A stretch of DNA of 28,165 nt from positions 1-28,165 of the forward strand of contig SKMT01000149.1 of assembly GCA_007120915.1 (NCBI GenBank), written 5' to 3'. Under the pieces are notes generated by a model, which was not told where the DNA came from, did not search any database, and worked only from the letters and a program-made list of their open reading frames with translations. Made by a program: the position numbers and the translations under genes. The stretch's first letter is position 1; each line of letters opens with the position of its first letter. This DNA comes from Myxococcales bacterium. GTDB lineage: Bacteria > Myxococcota_A > Bradymonadia > Bradymonadales > Bradymonadaceae. Positions 25,744-28,165 of this stretch are shown one piece after another.

Positions 25744-28165
25744 TCACTCGTCGTTTCTGCCGGGTGACCCGACGGCCAACGCCAGCCCTTCAGCAGCATA
25801 GATCTTCATCCCGTCGACCCACAGCCCGGCGTCACCAACGATGATCGTCTCTGCGTCGGATTCGACGATGTCCGTGACCTCCAACAGCACCGTAAGCTGT
25901 TCGTTCTCCGGCAACACCTGCCCCCGGTACGTCCAGGCGATCTCATGATCGAGGGCCACCGGGTCGATCACCGGGTCGTCAAACCGCCGGTGCAACCCCC
26001 GATCGATGAGCGCGAACCGCAACGTCTGCAGCATCGCCTCCACCCCCAGCGACCCCGGCATCACCGGGTCCTGATAGAAGTGCGCCTTGAAAAACCACTC
26101 CCCCGCATCGATCTGCTTGACCGCCCGATAGCGAAGCGCGTCGTCGTCCCAACGGCCCGTGACCCGATCGATCATGCGCATCCGATCATCGGGCCACAAC
26201 GCTTCATGGGCTTCATCCGGCGCAGATTCGACGCTTATGTTGAATTCCGACTTCTCGTCGAACCAGTCGACCTCGACGGCACTTGTTGAAAGCCCCTTCT
26301 GATCCTGAAGCGCCACTTTCGGGAAAAACCCGAAGGTCGTCTCCATCTCATAGGACAGTTCGCCGTCGACAAAACAGCGAACATCGAAGGATTGAATCGT
26401 CATCGAACCGGATGTTGAATTCCGGGTCATCGTCGTCTGCGTACTCATCTGCTGCACCTCGGCGCTGATGGGTCGGTGAACCGTCGCCGTTCCATCGAGG
26501 TTTCGATAGTGCAGCAGCTCCTCGCTGTTCAGCACCGCCCCGGAGTACAGCGACAGCCACCCACAGGGCTGAAGCGCCGCCTCCATCACCACCGCCATCG
26601 GCGCCTCTGTTAAGCCCGTAGCCTCGAAAAACCAGGCGTGTTCATCGGGGACATCCCACTGCACCTGAACCGTGTCACCGACACTTGCCTGACCGGGCTG
26701 ATCTGGCGCATCGACGACACGCGTCATGAACTGAAAGGGCTCACCGGGAAGCCTGGGCATCCGATCCGGCCCGTCGAACCGCGCGTAGCGCGGGCCCATG
26801 CACATCGTCGCCGGCCCGCAACTGGTCGCCACCATCGCCTGCTTGTCGTGGATCACCTCCCCCTGTTCAAGCGCACGCTCATCGCGGCGGCCGCCCCCCT
26901 CAGTCTTCAACATTTCGCCCATCGGCGTGTCCGGCGTCAGCCGCACCTGCACCCCTCGGGCGTGAAACGCCTTCAACCCATCCACCGTCGCCAGAATATC
27001 GGCCACCAGCGTGGGCCGGTCGCCGTCGATGACCTCTTCGACGAAGATCTCATAGATCAGCGTCTCATTCTGTGGAGTCGCCTGCCCTCGGCACTTCAGA
27101 TCGAAGGTCACCTCCGGCACCGGTTCAAACCGCCAGCCGTCCCGGTCGAGCGTATAGCCCATGGCGATCATGTAGAAACTCATCGCCTCCATCCCCCCCT
27201 CGAACATCAAGGTGCCGGGCATGCAGGGATCTCCCTTGAAGTGCCCGTCGAAAAACCAGTCGTCCTCCCCGATATCATACACGGTCTTCATATATCCCCG
27301 CCCCCGGGGACCACCATCGGGATCCAACTCTTCGACGCGTCCGATCAGACACATGTCACCGGCGTGGATGTTCGGTGTCCTGCTGTGGCAGCGAAGCCGC
27401 TGGTAGCCCTCCCGGAAACAGGCGGTGGGCTCGCCGGCGGCGAATCGTTTGACCGCATCCTCCGGTAGTGACTCCGGGATAAGCTGGCTGTCCACCCGCG
27501 GTGGATCGAGGCGAACATCATCTCGAAACTCCGCGGTTTCGGGCGCCCACAGAATGCCCATCGACTCCGCCAGCTCTTCGTCCGTAAAGAAACCGGCCTG
27601 CCCGTTTCGCACCGACAGCCGCACATCGCCGTCAACGCGGCAGTCGTAGCGAAAGAAGAAGAGCCGCACGTCGCCCTGTTTGGCGTGATCGTCGATGTGA
27701 ATGTCGTATTCGAGCGTATCTCCCGCCTGCGGCAGCCCCTTGTTGTAGGTCAACTCGCAGCCCAACAGCCGGTAGATACGCTCACCCTCATACTCGAAAT
27801 CCACGCCCATCCAGGAGATCAGCAACAGGTCCGCCTGCCCACACTCAATCATCACTCCCGGCGGTATGTGACCGCGAAACAGATACCAACTGTCGGGGGT
27901 GAGATCGGTCTCCGTGTACACCGTGCCCGTTCCCAGCTCGCCCTTTTCGGCGTCGATGTCCATGACCCGATCCGCCAGAAGCAGGGGAGGCTCCGGCATG
28001 CGCACCTGGCGCGGGAAGTCGCGCTGACAGTCGAACATGGGCCCGAAAATATCGGCGATATCCCCGGAGGCGTGCACTTTCAGATCCTCGCGGTCGAACA
28101 GGGGGGCTACAGCCCCGGTGGTTGGTGCTCGGTGCTCGGTGGTTGGCACTTCATCAGCCTCATTA
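25744..28165 (-). CDS. PfaC-like polyunsaturated fatty acid synthase, C-terminal FabA-like dehydratases (partial)
   Basis: About 806 residues visible; the frame is open to the window edge, so the N-terminus is outside. The segment FGPMFDCQRDFPRQVRMPEP and LLLADRV is the typical entry to the dehydratase part of PfaC/Pfa3. Numbering from the GTG at 28149, four hotdog-type units can be seen. Units 2 and 4 have the full active motif (GHFKGDPCMPG with His303; AHFYQDPVMPG with His690), and units 1 and 3 are degenerate (FRGHIPPGVMIE; FFEATGLTEAPMA). This gives two double-hotdog FabA-like dehydratases, which form the double bonds during PUFA synthesis. The GTG at 28149 could be mistaken for a start, but the frame continues upstream as NEADEV. 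Ketosynthase and related domains are expected beyond the edge. Confidence 0.87.
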   Translation of the reverse strand, partial: NEADEVPTTEHRAPTTGAVAPLFDREDLKVHASGDIADIFGPMFDCQRDFPRQVRMPEPPLLLADRVMDIDAEKGELGTGTVYTETDLTPDSWYLFRGHIPPGVMIECGQADLLLISWMGVDFEYEGERIYRLLGCELTYNKGLPQAGDTLEYDIHIDDHAKQGDVRLFFFRYDCRVDGDVRLSVRNGQAGFFTDEELAESMGILWAPETAEFRDDVRLDPPRVDSQLIPESLPEDAVKRFAAGEPTACFREGYQRLRCHSRTPNIHAGDMCLIGRVEELDPDGGPRGRGYMKTVYDIGEDDWFFDGHFKGDPCMPGTLMFEGGMEAMSFYMIAMGYTLDRDGWRFEPVPEVTFDLKCRGQATPQNETLIYEIFVEEVIDGDRPTLVADILATVDGLKAFHARGVQVRLTPDTPMGEMLKTEGGGRRDERALEQGEVIHDKQAMVATSCGPATMCMGPRYARFDGPDRMPRLPGEPFQFMTRVVDAPDQPGQASVGDTVQVQWDVPDEHAWFFEATGLTEAPMAVVMEAALQPCGWLSLYSGAVLNSEELLHYRNLDGTATVHRPISAEVQQMSTQTTMTRNSTSGSMTIQSFDVRCFVDGELSYEMETTFGFFPKVALQDQKGLSTSAVEVDWFDEKSEFNISVESAPDEAHEALWPDDRMRMIDRVTGRWDDDALRYRAVKQIDAGEWFFKAHFYQDPVMPGSLGVEAMLQTLRFALIDRGLHRRFDDPVIDPVALDHEIAWTYRGQVLPENEQLTVLLEVTDIVESDAETIIVGDAGLWVDGMKIYAAEGLALAVGSPGRNDE
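28115..28149. repeat. Heptanucleotide array inside the PUFA-synthase reading frame
   Basis: Five 7-bp units (CCGGTGG, TTGGTGC, TCGGTGC, TCGGTGG, TTGGCAC) read on the minus strand as GCCAACC/ACCGAGC-type repeats. The minus-strand frame continues through them as VPTTEHRAPTTG, just before the conserved dehydratase region, so they appear to encode part of an interdomain linker unless translation starts downstream. Confidence 0.8.

Overview
The window is GC-rich, densely packed bacterial DNA. Several exported proteins are extremely Asp-rich, there are many lipoproteins with long acidic or cysteine-rich regions, and the genes include a PUFA-synthase-type dehydratase, a TolC/MFP/RND pump and a FadL-like barrel. 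This suggests a Gram-negative, probably salt-adapted deltaproteobacterial or myxobacterial lineage, with Bradymonadales-like bacteria as my best guess. That placement is inference from gene style; there is no rRNA or other taxonomic marker here, and I saw no tRNA, insertion sequence, phage gene or true CRISPR array.

Layout: (1) 1-2,640: the end of an unrecognised gene, an M50 site-2 protease with CBS domains, and a convergent diacylglycerol-kinase-like lipid kinase. (2) 2,690-4,820: a cysteine-rich lipoprotein. (3) 5,029-10,733 on the minus strand: an efflux operon ordered outer-membrane factor, lipid-anchored adaptor, RND permease. (4) 10,918-12,312: a divergent FadL/OmpP1 outer-membrane transporter; the 184-bp region shared with the pump operon carries two near-perfect palindromes. 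(5) 12,313-12,789: a repeat-filled spacer, followed by a 963-residue Asp-rich lipoprotein. (6) 15,796-20,640 on the minus strand: PqqE (radical SAM), then a lipoprotein joining a nitrilase-like domain whose catalytic Cys appears to be Ser to an Asp-box propeller-like region, then an Smr-domain protein with eroded motifs. (7) 20,797-25,740: a Gfo/Idh/MocA oxidoreductase, a small phosphoglycosyl transferase, an asparagine synthetase and a P-loop NTPase, probably concerned with surface glycan assembly. (8) 25,744 to the window edge: the C-terminal part of a PfaC-like polyunsaturated fatty acid synthase with four hotdog units.

The strongest non-genic signal is a set of short tandem arrays at gene boundaries. 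Most are 7-bp repeats in related families with a CCA core recurring every seven bases. Some touch or include stop codons, and two convergent gene ends carry the arrays as large inverted repeats around a smaller hairpin. One array appears to be translated in the PUFA-synthase linker. There are also a 32-bp tandem repeat and an 8-bp tandem repeat upstream of the Asp-rich lipoprotein. The arrangement resembles the 7-bp short tandemly repeated repetitive (STRR) sequences known from heterocystous cyanobacteria, but here it marks many gene ends, possibly as transcript-end or mRNA-stability elements.

Most long open frames opposite the real genes are artefacts of GC-rich codon usage and were not annotated. 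All calls come from reading the sequence by eye; no database search was run.
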